Shown: piece by piece, positions 1 to 6,436 of the stretch
Layout: each line of letters opens with the position of its first letter
How positions within the stretch are numbered: the stretch's first letter is position 1
Source: an uncultured Caulobacteraceae bacterium
GTDB taxonomy: Bacteria; Pseudomonadota; Alphaproteobacteria; Caulobacterales; Caulobacteraceae
DNA length: 13,398 bases
Assembly (NCBI GenBank): GCA_937952995.1
Contig: CALFYB010000001.1
Location: 1 to 13,398 of the forward strand
Direction of reading: 5' to 3'
Position numbers and translations under genes: made by a program
The notes under the pieces: generated by a model
What the model was told of the DNA's origin: nothing
What the model saw: the letters and a program-made list of their open reading frames with translations, nothing else
Databases searched by the model: none

Positions 1-1170
1 TGGCTAGCTATCACTGCGCCAGCGGGCACAACTCTCTTTAGTTTCAATGCCGGTCGTGAACTATTTGCAATTCCTGACTTTGCCATTCCGGTGGCTGGCG
101 CTGGCTGGGTAGTCTTTGTGCTGGCCGCTGTTGCAACCGGATTCTCCTGGTGGTTTGCGCTGCAACGTAAAAAGACTCCACTCTGGTTGACCGGCGTATT
201 TGCGTTTTTCTTGGTGCAACAAATCTTGATCGTGATGTTTGTTGGCCAGATGTTCCCGGTAACTACCACGCTGCAGGGCTCATTGGCGCTAGCGGTTCCG
301 CTGATCTTTGGTGCACTTGCCGGTGTTCTTTCTGAGCGCGTTGGCGTGGTGAACATTGCCATCGAGGGCCAGTTGCTTGCCGGCGCATTTGCATCTGCAT
401 TAGTAACTTCAATCACGCACAGCCTGACGCTGGGTCTGCTATCAGCAGCAATTAGTGGCGCTGCGGTTGCTGGTGTGTTGGCAATCTTCAGCATCAAGTA
501 CGTGGTGGATCAAATCATCGTTGGTGTTGTGGTCAACGTTTTGGTGATTGGTTTGACTAGCTTCTTCTACTCAACCGTGATGGCGCGAGACCTGATTGCA
601 CTAAATCAGCCAGAGCGATTCACTCAGTTGGATATTCCATTGCTTTCGCAGATCCCGATCATTGGCCCACTGTTGTTTTCACAAACGCTGATTGTTTACC
701 TCATGTATGTGGCAGTGGCCGTGGTTTACATCGCACTGTTCAAGACTCGTTGGGGGTTGCGCCTTCGCGCAGTAGGCGAGTACCCAAAGGCAGCCGACAC
801 CGTAGGCATCAAGGTCTTCCGCACCCGCTACATCAGCGTCATGCTGGGTGGAGCGCTGGCTGGCCTTGGTGGCGCGTTCTTTACCCTCGGAGCTGTTGGA
901 TCATTCAGTAAAGAGATGACGTCGGGCGCCGGTTACATCGCTCTAGCAGCACTTATCTTTGGTCGTTGGAATCCGCTGTTGGCAACCCTTGCGGCTTTGA
1001 TGTTTGGCTTCGCGCAGAACTTGCAATCGGTGCTCAGCATTATTGGCTCCGATGTGCCAAGCCAGTTCCTGCTGATGCTGCCTTACGCGCTCACCGTGGT
1101 TGCCGTTGCTGGTCTGGTCGGCAAGGTATCCGGCCCGGCTGCGACTGGAAAACCGTATATCAAGAGTTAG
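1..1170 (+). CDS. ABC transporter permease, nucleoside/simple-sugar type (5' partial)
   Basis: This is an inner-membrane permease subunit of a BmpA-type nucleoside importer (YufQ/NupQ-like, BPD_transp_2 family). The reading frame is open from base 1 with no stop, so the gene enters from the left. The GTG at 91 is an internal valine rather than a start, and a short N-terminal part is missing. About 389 residues are present, mostly hydrophobic helices. The family signature ERVGVVNIAIEGQ lies near 331-369, and the cytoplasmic coupling stretch RAVGEYPKAADTVGIK near 766-813 is followed by a glycine-rich helix. A cytidine deaminase starts 6 bases after the stop, which fits an actinobacterial nucleoside uptake and salvage operon. 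Base composition is visibly more AT-rich than the DNA after about 1380. The exact substrate is inferred from context. Family call is firm. Confidence 0.88.
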   Translation, partial: WLAITAPAGTTLFSFNAGRELFAIPDFAIPVAGAGWVVFVLAAVATGFSWWFALQRKKTPLWLTGVFAFFLVQQILIVMFVGQMFPVTTTLQGSLALAVPLIFGALAGVLSERVGVVNIAIEGQLLAGAFASALVTSITHSLTLGLLSAAISGAAVAGVLAIFSIKYVVDQIIVGVVVNVLVIGLTSFFYSTVMARDLIALNQPERFTQLDIPLLSQIPIIGPLLFSQTLIVYLMYVAVAVVYIALFKTRWGLRLRAVGEYPKAADTVGIKVFRTRYISVMLGGALAGLGGAFFTLGAVGSFSKEMTSGAGYIALAALIFGRWNPLLATLAALMFGFAQNLQSVLSIIGSDVPSQFLLMLPYALTVVAVAGLVGKVSGPAATGKPYIKS

Positions 1171-1176
1171 GCGAGC

Positions 1177-1380
1177 ATGTCAGAAATTAATTGGAGCGAG
1201 CTTCGCGATGCAGCCAACGCTGCGATGAAAAAAGCTTATGTACCTTATTCAAAGTTTCCGGTTGGTGCTGCTGCCTTAACCAGCGACGGGCGAATAGTCT
1301 CGGGTTGCAATGTTGAAAATGCTTCGTATGGTTTGACGCTATGTGCCGAGTGCAGCCTGGTTAGCGAGCTAGCTATGAGT
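1177..1380 (+). CDS. cdd: Cytidine deaminase, 3' truncated at a sequence junction
   Basis: Cytidine deaminase hydrolyses cytidine and deoxycytidine to the uridine forms in pyrimidine salvage. The ATG at 1177 sits 6 bases after the permease stop, suggesting translational coupling. About 68 authentic residues remain of a family normally near 130. Visible are the substrate-binding NVENASYG stretch (about 1309-1332) and the CAE motif (about 1342-1350), which supplies a zinc-ligand cysteine and the catalytic glutamate. The second zinc motif, PCxxC, is missing. From about 1377 onward the frame reads GC-rich DNA that codes for pyruvate phosphate dikinase in another frame, so the residues up to the chance stop at 1483-1485 are not cytidine deaminase. 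The end given is approximate. The truncated product would lack two zinc ligands and be inactive. Confidence 0.87.
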
Positions 1381-1392
1381 TCCGCTGCCGGG
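1375..1392. other. Probable chimeric junction (cdd to ppdK)
   Basis: Left of this point the sequence encodes actinobacterial-style Cdd in the frame beginning at 1177. Right of it a different frame encodes PpdK from just before GRTFKAGD (about 1392-1415). Both proteins are cut mid-domain, and base composition changes at the same place. The exact base cannot be fixed without homologue alignment. No insertion sequence, terminal repeat or attachment site is visible at the join. Confidence 0.8.
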
Positions 1393-2552
1393 GCCGGACC
1401 TTCAAGGCCGGTGACATCATCACCATCGATGGCTCTCGCGGCGAGGTTCTGGCCGGGGCGGTCAAGATGGTCGAACCCGAGTTGACCGGTGACTTCGCCA
1501 CCTTGATGACCTGGGCCGACGCGGTGCGCCGTCTGAAGGTGCGGGCCAATGCCGAGACTTTGCTCGACGCCAAGACCGCCCGCCAGTTCGGGGCCGAGGG
1601 AATTGGCCTTTGCCGTACCGAGCACATGTTCTTTGACGCTGACCGCATTGCCGCTGTGCGAGAGATGATCTTGGCCGATGATGAGGCCGGACGCCGCTTA
1701 GCCCTGGCTAAGATCTTGCCGATGCAGCGTAATGATTTCACTCAACTTTTCACGATTATGGCGGGCCTTCCGGTCACCATCCGCCTGCTCGATCCGCCGC
1801 TGCATGAGTTCTTGCCCCATACCGAAGAGGATGTGCGGGCGGTGGCGGAATCGACCGGTCTGGACGCGCAAAAACTCTTGCGGCGGGCCAAGGAGCTGCA
1901 CGAAACCAACCCGATGCTCGGCCATCGCGGTTGCCGCCTTGGCATTTCCTATCCTGAAATCTACGAGATGCAGGTCCGCGCCATCATCGAGGCGGCCTGC
2001 GACGTGGCCATGACCGGCGATGCGCCCGTGCCTGAAATCATGCACCCCTTGGTCGCCAAGGGCGAGGAAATGAACTTCCTCCGTATACTGACGGACCGTA
2101 CCGCCAAGGCCGTCATGGAAGAGCGCGGTGTAACGATCCAGTACATGGTCGGCACCATGATCGAGCTGCCACGCGCGGCGATCCGAGCCGGTGATTTGGC
2201 TGAAAATGCCGAGTTCTTCTCGTTTGGCACCAACGACCTGACCCAGACCACCTTCGGCATCAGCCGCGACGACTGTAGCCGGTTCTTGGAGGCCTATCTG
2301 GCCAAGGGCATCTTCGAGCGCGATCCGTTCGTGACCATCGACCAAGAGGGCGTCGGCGATCTGATCCGCATTGCCGCTGAGCGGGGCAGGGCTGTGCGTC
2401 CTGACGTCAAACTCGGCATCTGCGGCGAGCATGGCGGGGATCCGGCATCGATTGCCTTCTGTGAGAGCGTTGGTTTGGACTATGTGTCCTGTTCTCCGTA
2501 CCGCGTGCCGATCGCCCGTCTTGCGGCGGCGCAGGCAGCGCTGAGCCGGTAG
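1380..2552 (+). CDS. ppdK: Pyruvate phosphate dikinase, C-terminal part (5' truncated)
   Basis: Pyruvate phosphate dikinase interconverts pyruvate, ATP and phosphate with PEP, AMP and pyrophosphate. The C-terminal TIM barrel present here binds PEP/pyruvate. About 390 codons are present of a protein usually near 880-900 residues. The ATP-grasp domain and the phosphohistidine swivel domain are absent, and the segment begins just downstream of the swivel domain at GRTFKAGDIITIDG. Conserved landmarks are GLCRTEHMFF (about 1605-1634), FGTNDLTQTTFG (about 2223-2258) and GICGEHGGDP, with the catalytic cysteine codon at 2421-2423. The stop is TAG at 2550-2552. The ATG at 1467 is internal and not a credible start, because the conserved frame continues upstream to the junction. 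Family assignment is very secure. The lesion is attributed to the join, not to biology. Confidence 0.92.
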   Translation, partial: FRCRGRTFKAGDIITIDGSRGEVLAGAVKMVEPELTGDFATLMTWADAVRRLKVRANAETLLDAKTARQFGAEGIGLCRTEHMFFDADRIAAVREMILADDEAGRRLALAKILPMQRNDFTQLFTIMAGLPVTIRLLDPPLHEFLPHTEEDVRAVAESTGLDAQKLLRRAKELHETNPMLGHRGCRLGISYPEIYEMQVRAIIEAACDVAMTGDAPVPEIMHPLVAKGEEMNFLRILTDRTAKAVMEERGVTIQYMVGTMIELPRAAIRAGDLAENAEFFSFGTNDLTQTTFGISRDDCSRFLEAYLAKGIFERDPFVTIDQEGVGDLIRIAAERGRAVRPDVKLGICGEHGGDPASIAFCESVGLDYVSCSPYRVPIARLAAAQAALSR

Positions 2553-2565
2553 GGGCGGGGGCGAC

Positions 2566-2666
2566 CCCCATCCCCGGCTTCGCCGGTACTTCCCCCAGAG
2601 GGGGAAGATTTGCTTGTTCTAGGTCTTCCCCCTCTGGGGGAAGTGGCGCGAAGCGACGAAGGGGGC
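2566..2666. repeat. Nested palindromic intergenic repeat, unit 1
   Basis: Two 21-base arms, 2588-2608 and 2624-2644, are exact reverse complements of one another, separated by 15 bases. Each arm is itself nearly palindromic (CTTCCCCC-AGA-GGGGGAAG in the first). The flanks are related imperfectly: GGCTTCGCC on the left and GGCGCGAAGC on the right, each bordered by a C-run or G-run. The whole therefore forms an imperfect inverted repeat of roughly 100 bases, able to fold as one long hairpin or two small ones. It follows the ppdK stop closely and could act as a transcript end. Similar C/G-rich dispersed elements are common between proteobacterial genes. No ORF is supported here. Confidence 0.75.
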
Positions 2667-2693
2667 CTTTGGTTTAGAAGAAAACATACAAGG

Positions 2694-2779
2694 CCCTCAC
2701 TTAGGCCCTCTCCCACAGGGAGAGGGTTAAGCAAGAACGGATAAGCCCTCGCCCCCTTGGGGGAGAGGGTTGGGTGAGG
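2694..2779. repeat. Nested palindromic intergenic repeat, unit 2 (REP/BIME-like)
   Basis: This element is different in sequence from unit 1. It contains a perfect 9-bp hairpin at 2706-2726 (CCCTCTCCC-ACA-GGGAGAGGG). A second hairpin at 2746-2769 (CCCTCGCCCCC-TT-GGGGGAGAGGG) has one mismatch. Outer CCCTCAC (2694-2700) pairs with GTGAGGG (about 2773-2779), so the two hairpins nest in a larger inverted repeat. The pattern GGGAGAGGGTTGGGTGAGGG resembles dispersed REP-like sequences in many proteobacterial genomes (from memory, not searched). It lies upstream of eamA and ends about 70 bases before its start. Confidence 0.72.
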
Positions 2780-2850
2780 GGGATACATCCACCGCCCTCC
2801 CTACCGCGTTCCCCGCGAACACGGACTTTGTATTGGATAGGGATCGCCCG

Positions 2851-3768
2851 ATGACCACAGACACGCACAAGGCCGCGCCCACCATCCCTTGGACCCATCT
2901 GGCCTTGGCACTGGCGGTCGTGGCGGTTTGGGGCAGTAATTTTGCGGTGATTAAGGTGGCCTTGGCCCATCTGCCGCCCTTGCTGTTCGCGAGCCTACGG
3001 TTCTTCTTCGTCGCCTTTCCAGCGGTGTTCTTTTTCAAGCGTCCCAATGTCGCTTGGTCGCGGCTGGCGACCTACGGCATCCTGATTGGGCTGGGTCAGT
3101 TTGGTATTCTCTATATCGCGATGAACGGCCAGATCGCGCCGGGGCTGGCGTCATTGCTGATGCAGACCCAAGTCTTTTTCACGATCGGCCTTTCGATGGC
3201 GTTGAGCGGCGAGCGCGTAAAAGCTTTTCAGGTCATAGCCTTGTTGATCGCCGCCGCTGGGATCGGGGTGATCATTGCCCATGCCGATGCCGCCACGGTC
3301 ACGCCGCTGGGTCTGGTGCTGACCTTTATCGCTTCGATGAGTTGGGCGGGCGGCAACATCACGGCCAGACGCGATCCGGGCGCGGATATGCTGGCCTATG
3401 TCTGCTGGGCCAGCCTGTTTTCCATCCCGCCTCTGGTGATCCTGTCGCTGACGCTCGAAGGCTGGCCAGCCATGGTTCATGCCGTCCGGGTTGCTGACGC
3501 CGCGACCTGGGCAGCGGTGGCTTGGCAGTCTTTGGGCAACAGCCTCTTTGGCTACAGCGTCTGGGGCTGGCTGCTGGCGCGCCACCCGGCGGCGTCCATT
3601 ACGCCCATGGCGCTGCTGGTGCCGGTCTTTGGCATGATCACAGCCAACCTGATGCTGGGCGAGGCTATGCCTGTCTGGAAGCTGACCGCCGCAGGATTGG
3701 TCATGCTGGGTCTGGCCGTCAATGTGGCTTGGCCGCAGGTCCGCAAGGGTCTGGGCCTGCAGGCCTAG
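2851..3768 (+). CDS. eamA: EamA-family exporter, O-acetylserine/cysteine exporter-like
   Basis: This is an inner-membrane DMT-superfamily transporter of 305 residues with two EamA repeats and about ten predicted helices. It resembles E. coli EamA (YdeD), which exports O-acetylserine and cysteine. Matching features are the N-terminal WGSNFAVIKVAL, then PPLLFASLRFFFVAFPAVFF, the GLASLLMQTQ-FFTI stretch, the second-repeat start SMSWAGGNI, and the C-terminal LLVPVFGMI region. The ATG at 2851 is preferred: it is preceded by AGGGAT, and its first residues resemble those of the family. An upstream ATG at 2770 would place the repeat sequence inside the protein. The gene stands downstream of two palindromic elements and converges on the ketosynthase, sharing CTAG at 3765-3768 for both stops. 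Transporter family is certain; substrate is inferred from similarity. Confidence 0.85.
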   Translation: MTTDTHKAAPTIPWTHLALALAVVAVWGSNFAVIKVALAHLPPLLFASLRFFFVAFPAVFFFKRPNVAWSRLATYGILIGLGQFGILYIAMNGQIAPGLASLLMQTQVFFTIGLSMALSGERVKAFQVIALLIAAAGIGVIIAHADAATVTPLGLVLTFIASMSWAGGNITARRDPGADMLAYVCWASLFSIPPLVILSLTLEGWPAMVHAVRVADAATWAAVAWQSLGNSLFGYSVWGWLLARHPAASITPMALLVPVFGMITANLMLGEAMPVWKLTAAGLVMLGLAVNVAWPQVRKGLGLQA

Positions 3769-4886
3769 GCCCGCTTGCGCACAAATACGGTGCCCGCCGA
3801 ATAGCCCGCGCCAAAGCTGCAGATCAGCCCCGTCTCGCCCGCCTCAAAGCCATGATTGTGCAGGTGGAAAGCGATGATCGATCCGGCCGACGAGGTGTTG
3901 GCATAGGTGTCCAGAACGATGATGTTCTCTTCCGGCGATGGGTCACGGCCCAGCACCTTGCGGCCGATCATATCGTTCATATTGATATTGGCCTGATGCA
4001 GCCACATGCGCTTGAGCTCTGAGCGCTCTAGGCCCAGTTCTCCAGCATGGTCGATGATCATGTCCGCGACCATCGGCACCACGTCCTTGAACACCTTGCG
4101 GCCCTGCTGGATGAATAGCTTGTCGGGCTTGCCGATGCCCTCCGGCGCGGCATTGTTCAGGAAGCCGTAATTGTTGCGGATATTGTTAGAGAACACGGTC
4201 TTGAGGCGCGTGCCTAGAATGTCCCAGCCGCCCGGTCCGGCCTGATCAGCGGCCTCGACGATCACGGCGGTGGCGACGTCGCCAAAGATGAAGTGGCTGT
4301 CGCGGTCCTTGAAGTTCAGGTGCCCCGAACAGACCTCTGGATTGACCATCAGTACCGCCTTGGCCGAGCCAGAGGCGATGAAGTCCGCGGCGGTCTTGAT
4401 GCCAAAGGTGGCCGACGAACAGGCCACATTCATGTCAAAGCCGAAGCCTTCGATGCCCAGCGCGTTCTGGATCTCGACGGCCATGGCCGGATAGGCGCGC
4501 TGCATGTTGGAACAGGCGCAGAGCACGGCTCCGATCTCGCTGACGGGCTTGCCCCACGCCTCGATGGCCTGACGGGCGGCCGCGACGGCCATTTCAGCGA
4601 GGATCGAAAGTTCATCGTTGGACCGCTCGGGCAGTTGCGGGCGCATGATGGCCGGATCAATGATCCCGTCCTTGTTCATGACAAAGCGCGACTGGATGCC
4701 GGAGGCCTTTTGCACAAATTCGGGCGAGGAGGGCTGGAGCGCCTCGACCGTACCGGCCTCGATATCGGCGGCATGCTCGGCATTGAAATTGGCGACATAG
4801 GTGTTGAAGGCGTCCACCAGTTCCGTGTTCGAGATCGAATAGGGAGGGGTGAACAGGCCGGTAGCGGCGATGACGGCTTTTTGCAC
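3765..4886 (-). CDS. Beta-ketoacyl-ACP synthase III-like (FabH family, long form)
   Basis: This enzyme is expected to condense an acyl-CoA with malonyl-ACP in a decarboxylating Claisen reaction that starts fatty acid or related chains in the cytoplasm. The complete thiolase-fold triad is visible: Cys156 in NVACSSATFG, His297 in WLHQANINMN and Asn330 in TYANTSSAGS. At 373 residues it exceeds classical FabH (about 317). It closely resembles the longer clade including Pseudomonas aeruginosa PA3286, known for using octanoyl-CoA drawn from beta-oxidation (recalled, not searched). The GTG at 4886 is chosen because the family begins at (M)QKAVIAATG and AAGGA lies 10 bases upstream. The ATG at 4925 would add thirteen atypical residues including paired cysteines. 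It is convergent with eamA and divergent from the membrane protein/hydroxylase pair. Priming acyl group is not deducible. Confidence 0.88.
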   Translation of the reverse strand: MQKAVIAATGLFTPPYSISNTELVDAFNTYVANFNAEHAADIEAGTVEALQPSSPEFVQKASGIQSRFVMNKDGIIDPAIMRPQLPERSNDELSILAEMAVAAARQAIEAWGKPVSEIGAVLCACSNMQRAYPAMAVEIQNALGIEGFGFDMNVACSSATFGIKTAADFIASGSAKAVLMVNPEVCSGHLNFKDRDSHFIFGDVATAVIVEAADQAGPGGWDILGTRLKTVFSNNIRNNYGFLNNAAPEGIGKPDKLFIQQGRKVFKDVVPMVADMIIDHAGELGLERSELKRMWLHQANINMNDMIGRKVLGRDPSPEENIIVLDTYANTSSAGSIIAFHLHNHGFEAGETGLICSFGAGYSAGTVFVRKRA

Positions 4887-5071
4887 GGAACAGCAATCCT
4901 TTTCGAGGCGCTGCCGCTGCTGCAAGAGGGTGAAGCAGGGCCAAAGCGCGCGTCGGCACTATGAGATTCTGTCCCTTAGATAGCATGGCGAAGGATGCCG
5001 TCACCAGTGGGTTGCTCGCGGTCACGCTTGACGCGGGCCACGGTGCAGTTGAGGGTCTGTAAAACTGTGGG
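4887..5071. promoter_or_regulatory. Divergent intergenic region between ketosynthase and the membrane-protein/hydroxylase pair
   Basis: These 185 bases separate two divergently transcribed units and must hold promoters for both. A TTGACG at about 5029-5034 could serve as a plus-strand -35 box, but no convincing -10 element lies at the right distance. No strong operator palindrome or riboswitch-like fold was recognised. Shared regulation of the two lipid-type genes is possible but unproven. Confidence 0.35.
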
Positions 5072-5479
5072 ATGGCCAGCGTGACTTTGAAATATATCAT
5101 CACCCAGCTCGTGACCTTGGCCATTGTCGTCGGGATCATGGGGCTGGTGGCTTGGGTCAAGATACCGCGCGCCACGCCGCCTTTGGATGAGGCTGAGGTC
5201 AAGCGCCGATTGGCCGAAGACTTTCCCCAGACGCCCTTGGATCAGATCTGGCTTGCCTTAGATGGAGCAGGGGCGGTTGCCCGGTCTGGTGACTTGGCGC
5301 TGCTTCTGTTTCGTCTGGGCGATAGCTATGTGTCACGCAGCATGGCCTGGTCTCAAGCGCTGCAAGCCGAAGCGGTCAAGGGTCGGTTTCGGTTTAAATT
5401 CGATGATTTTGCGGCACCAAAGGCGTCATTGGCCCTCGCGCCAAACTGGGCCAAGGCCGCAATGGGAGAGACGATCTAA
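5072..5479 (+). CDS. Small single-pass membrane protein, unknown function
   Basis: This is a 135-residue protein that I do not recognise as a named family. Residues about 8-29 form one hydrophobic helix near the N-terminus with few charges before it. The remaining ~100 residues are soluble and mildly charged, with a proline-rich patch after the helix (IPRATPPLDEAEVKRRL) and no cysteines or metal motifs. Its stop TAA overlaps the ATG of the downstream sterol desaturase by one base (TAATG at 5477-5481), which implies translational coupling and a shared role. The ATG at 5072 has a poor ribosome-binding site. A GTG at 5081, nine bases on, has GGGA at better spacing and may be the true start. It could be an accessory or anchor subunit for the hydroxylase (inference only). 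Confidence 0.68.
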   Translation: MASVTLKYIITQLVTLAIVVGIMGLVAWVKIPRATPPLDEAEVKRRLAEDFPQTPLDQIWLALDGAGAVARSGDLALLLFRLGDSYVSRSMAWSQALQAEAVKGRFRFKFDDFAAPKASLALAPNWAKAAMGETI

Positions 5480-6426
5480 TGGCTGCCCCCACTGCACCGG
5501 CTATCGACCCGGTCACGCTCGCCGTCCCGTTTTTCATTCTGGCCATCGTGCTGGAGATTCTTTTAGCCCGCTTCGGCAAGCTCAAAGCCGTCTATGAGGC
5601 CAAGGATACGGCGACGTCGCTGCTGATGGGCTTTGGCAGCGGTATTGCCGGGCTTCTGACCGGGGGCTTGGTCTTTGCTGCGTCTGCTTGGGTCTATCAA
5701 TATCACCTGTTCGATATCCCGATGTCTGCGGCATGGGCTTGGCTGGCGATCTTCCTGCTAGAAGACCTGACCTACTATTGGTTCCATCGTTTGAGCCATG
5801 AACGTCGGTTCTGGTGGGCGGCGCATGTCAATCACCACACCTCGCAGCACTATAATCTAGCGACGGCCCTGCGGCAGACCTGGACCGGTGGAACGGCGGG
5901 CACCTGGGCCCTGTGGCTACCTCTATCGCTGCTCGGCTTTCCACCGGCCATGATCGCGATTCAGAAGGGGATTAGCCTCGTCTATCAGTTCTGGATCCAT
6001 ACCGAGGCGGTGCGCCGCATGCCGGTTTGGGTTGAAGCCCTGTTCAACACGCCGTCCCATCACCGCGTCCATCATGCGCGCAATCCGCGCTATCTCGACA
6101 GCAACTATGCCGGCATCTTGATCATCTGGGACCGGATGTTTGGAACCTTTGTGCCGGAACTGGATGAGGAGCCCTGTCGATACGGCGTCGTCAAGAACCT
6201 CGGCGATTTCAATATCCTACGCGTGGCTTTTCACGAATGGGTGGGGATTTTTTCCGACCTTTTGACAGCCCGGTCGTTGCGCGAGGCGTTCGGCTATCTG
6301 TTTGGCGCGCCGGGCTGGAGCCCTGATGGGTCGCGTCAAACCTCGATCATGCTGAAGGCGCAGTGGGCACAAATGCAAACGGCGGAACCGGTGAAAACCG
6401 ATCCCGCCGCCGCGTCTCAGGCTTGA
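5479..6426 (+). CDS. Sterol desaturase / fatty acid hydroxylase superfamily protein
   Basis: This is a membrane-bound di-iron oxygenase of the FA_hydroxylase superfamily, 315 residues, with several hydrophobic helices. All histidine clusters expected for the di-iron site are present: HRLSH at residues 103-107, HVNHH at 116-120 with His124 shortly after, His174 in a further helix, and HHRVHH at 194-199. The active site faces the cytoplasm in known members, which hydroxylate or desaturate fatty acids, sterols, carotenoids or alkyl-glycerols. The substrate cannot be read from sequence. A tail after about residue 275 (APGWSPDG onward) is soluble and variable. Translation starts on the ATG overlapping the upstream TAA. 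The gene converges on the TonB receptor, with 10 bases between the two stops and no clear terminator. Confidence 0.88.
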   Translation: MAAPTAPAIDPVTLAVPFFILAIVLEILLARFGKLKAVYEAKDTATSLLMGFGSGIAGLLTGGLVFAASAWVYQYHLFDIPMSAAWAWLAIFLLEDLTYYWFHRLSHERRFWWAAHVNHHTSQHYNLATALRQTWTGGTAGTWALWLPLSLLGFPPAMIAIQKGISLVYQFWIHTEAVRRMPVWVEALFNTPSHHRVHHARNPRYLDSNYAGILIIWDRMFGTFVPELDEEPCRYGVVKNLGDFNILRVAFHEWVGIFSDLLTARSLREAFGYLFGAPGWSPDGSRQTSIMLKAQWAQMQTAEPVKTDPAAASQA

Positions 6427-6436
6427 GGCCTAAGGT

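Noticed and set aside
91..1170. GTG at 91 as the permease start
   Set aside because: The frame is open and protein-like back to base 1, so the gene is partial at the left edge.
1698..2432. A 244-codon minus-strand frame opposite ppdK
   Set aside because: It is antisense to highly conserved PpdK active-site sequence, and its His/Asp/Gly-rich composition is that of a shadow frame.
1467..2552. ATG at 1467 as a genuine start of a short PpdK-like protein
   Set aside because: Conserved PpdK sequence continues in frame upstream to the junction, no ribosome-binding site is present, and the ATG is a mid-domain methionine.
2566..2782. CRISPR array
   Set aside because: The repeated sequences are inverted and unequal, without regularly spaced direct repeats or unique spacers, and no cas gene is nearby.
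2480..3047. Overlapping minus-strand frames across the ppdK-eamA gap
   Set aside because: They are translations of the palindromic repeats and of the antisense of eamA, with Pro/Arg/Gly-rich low-complexity sequence.
4293..4964. A 223-codon plus-strand frame opposite the ketosynthase
   Set aside because: It overlaps a gene with an intact catalytic triad, has low-complexity Gly/Asp/Arg-rich sequence and no recognisable fold.
6419..6431. Possible bidirectional terminator AGGC-TTGAG-GCCT between hydroxylase and TonB receptor
   Set aside because: The stem is only four base pairs with no U-tract in either direction.
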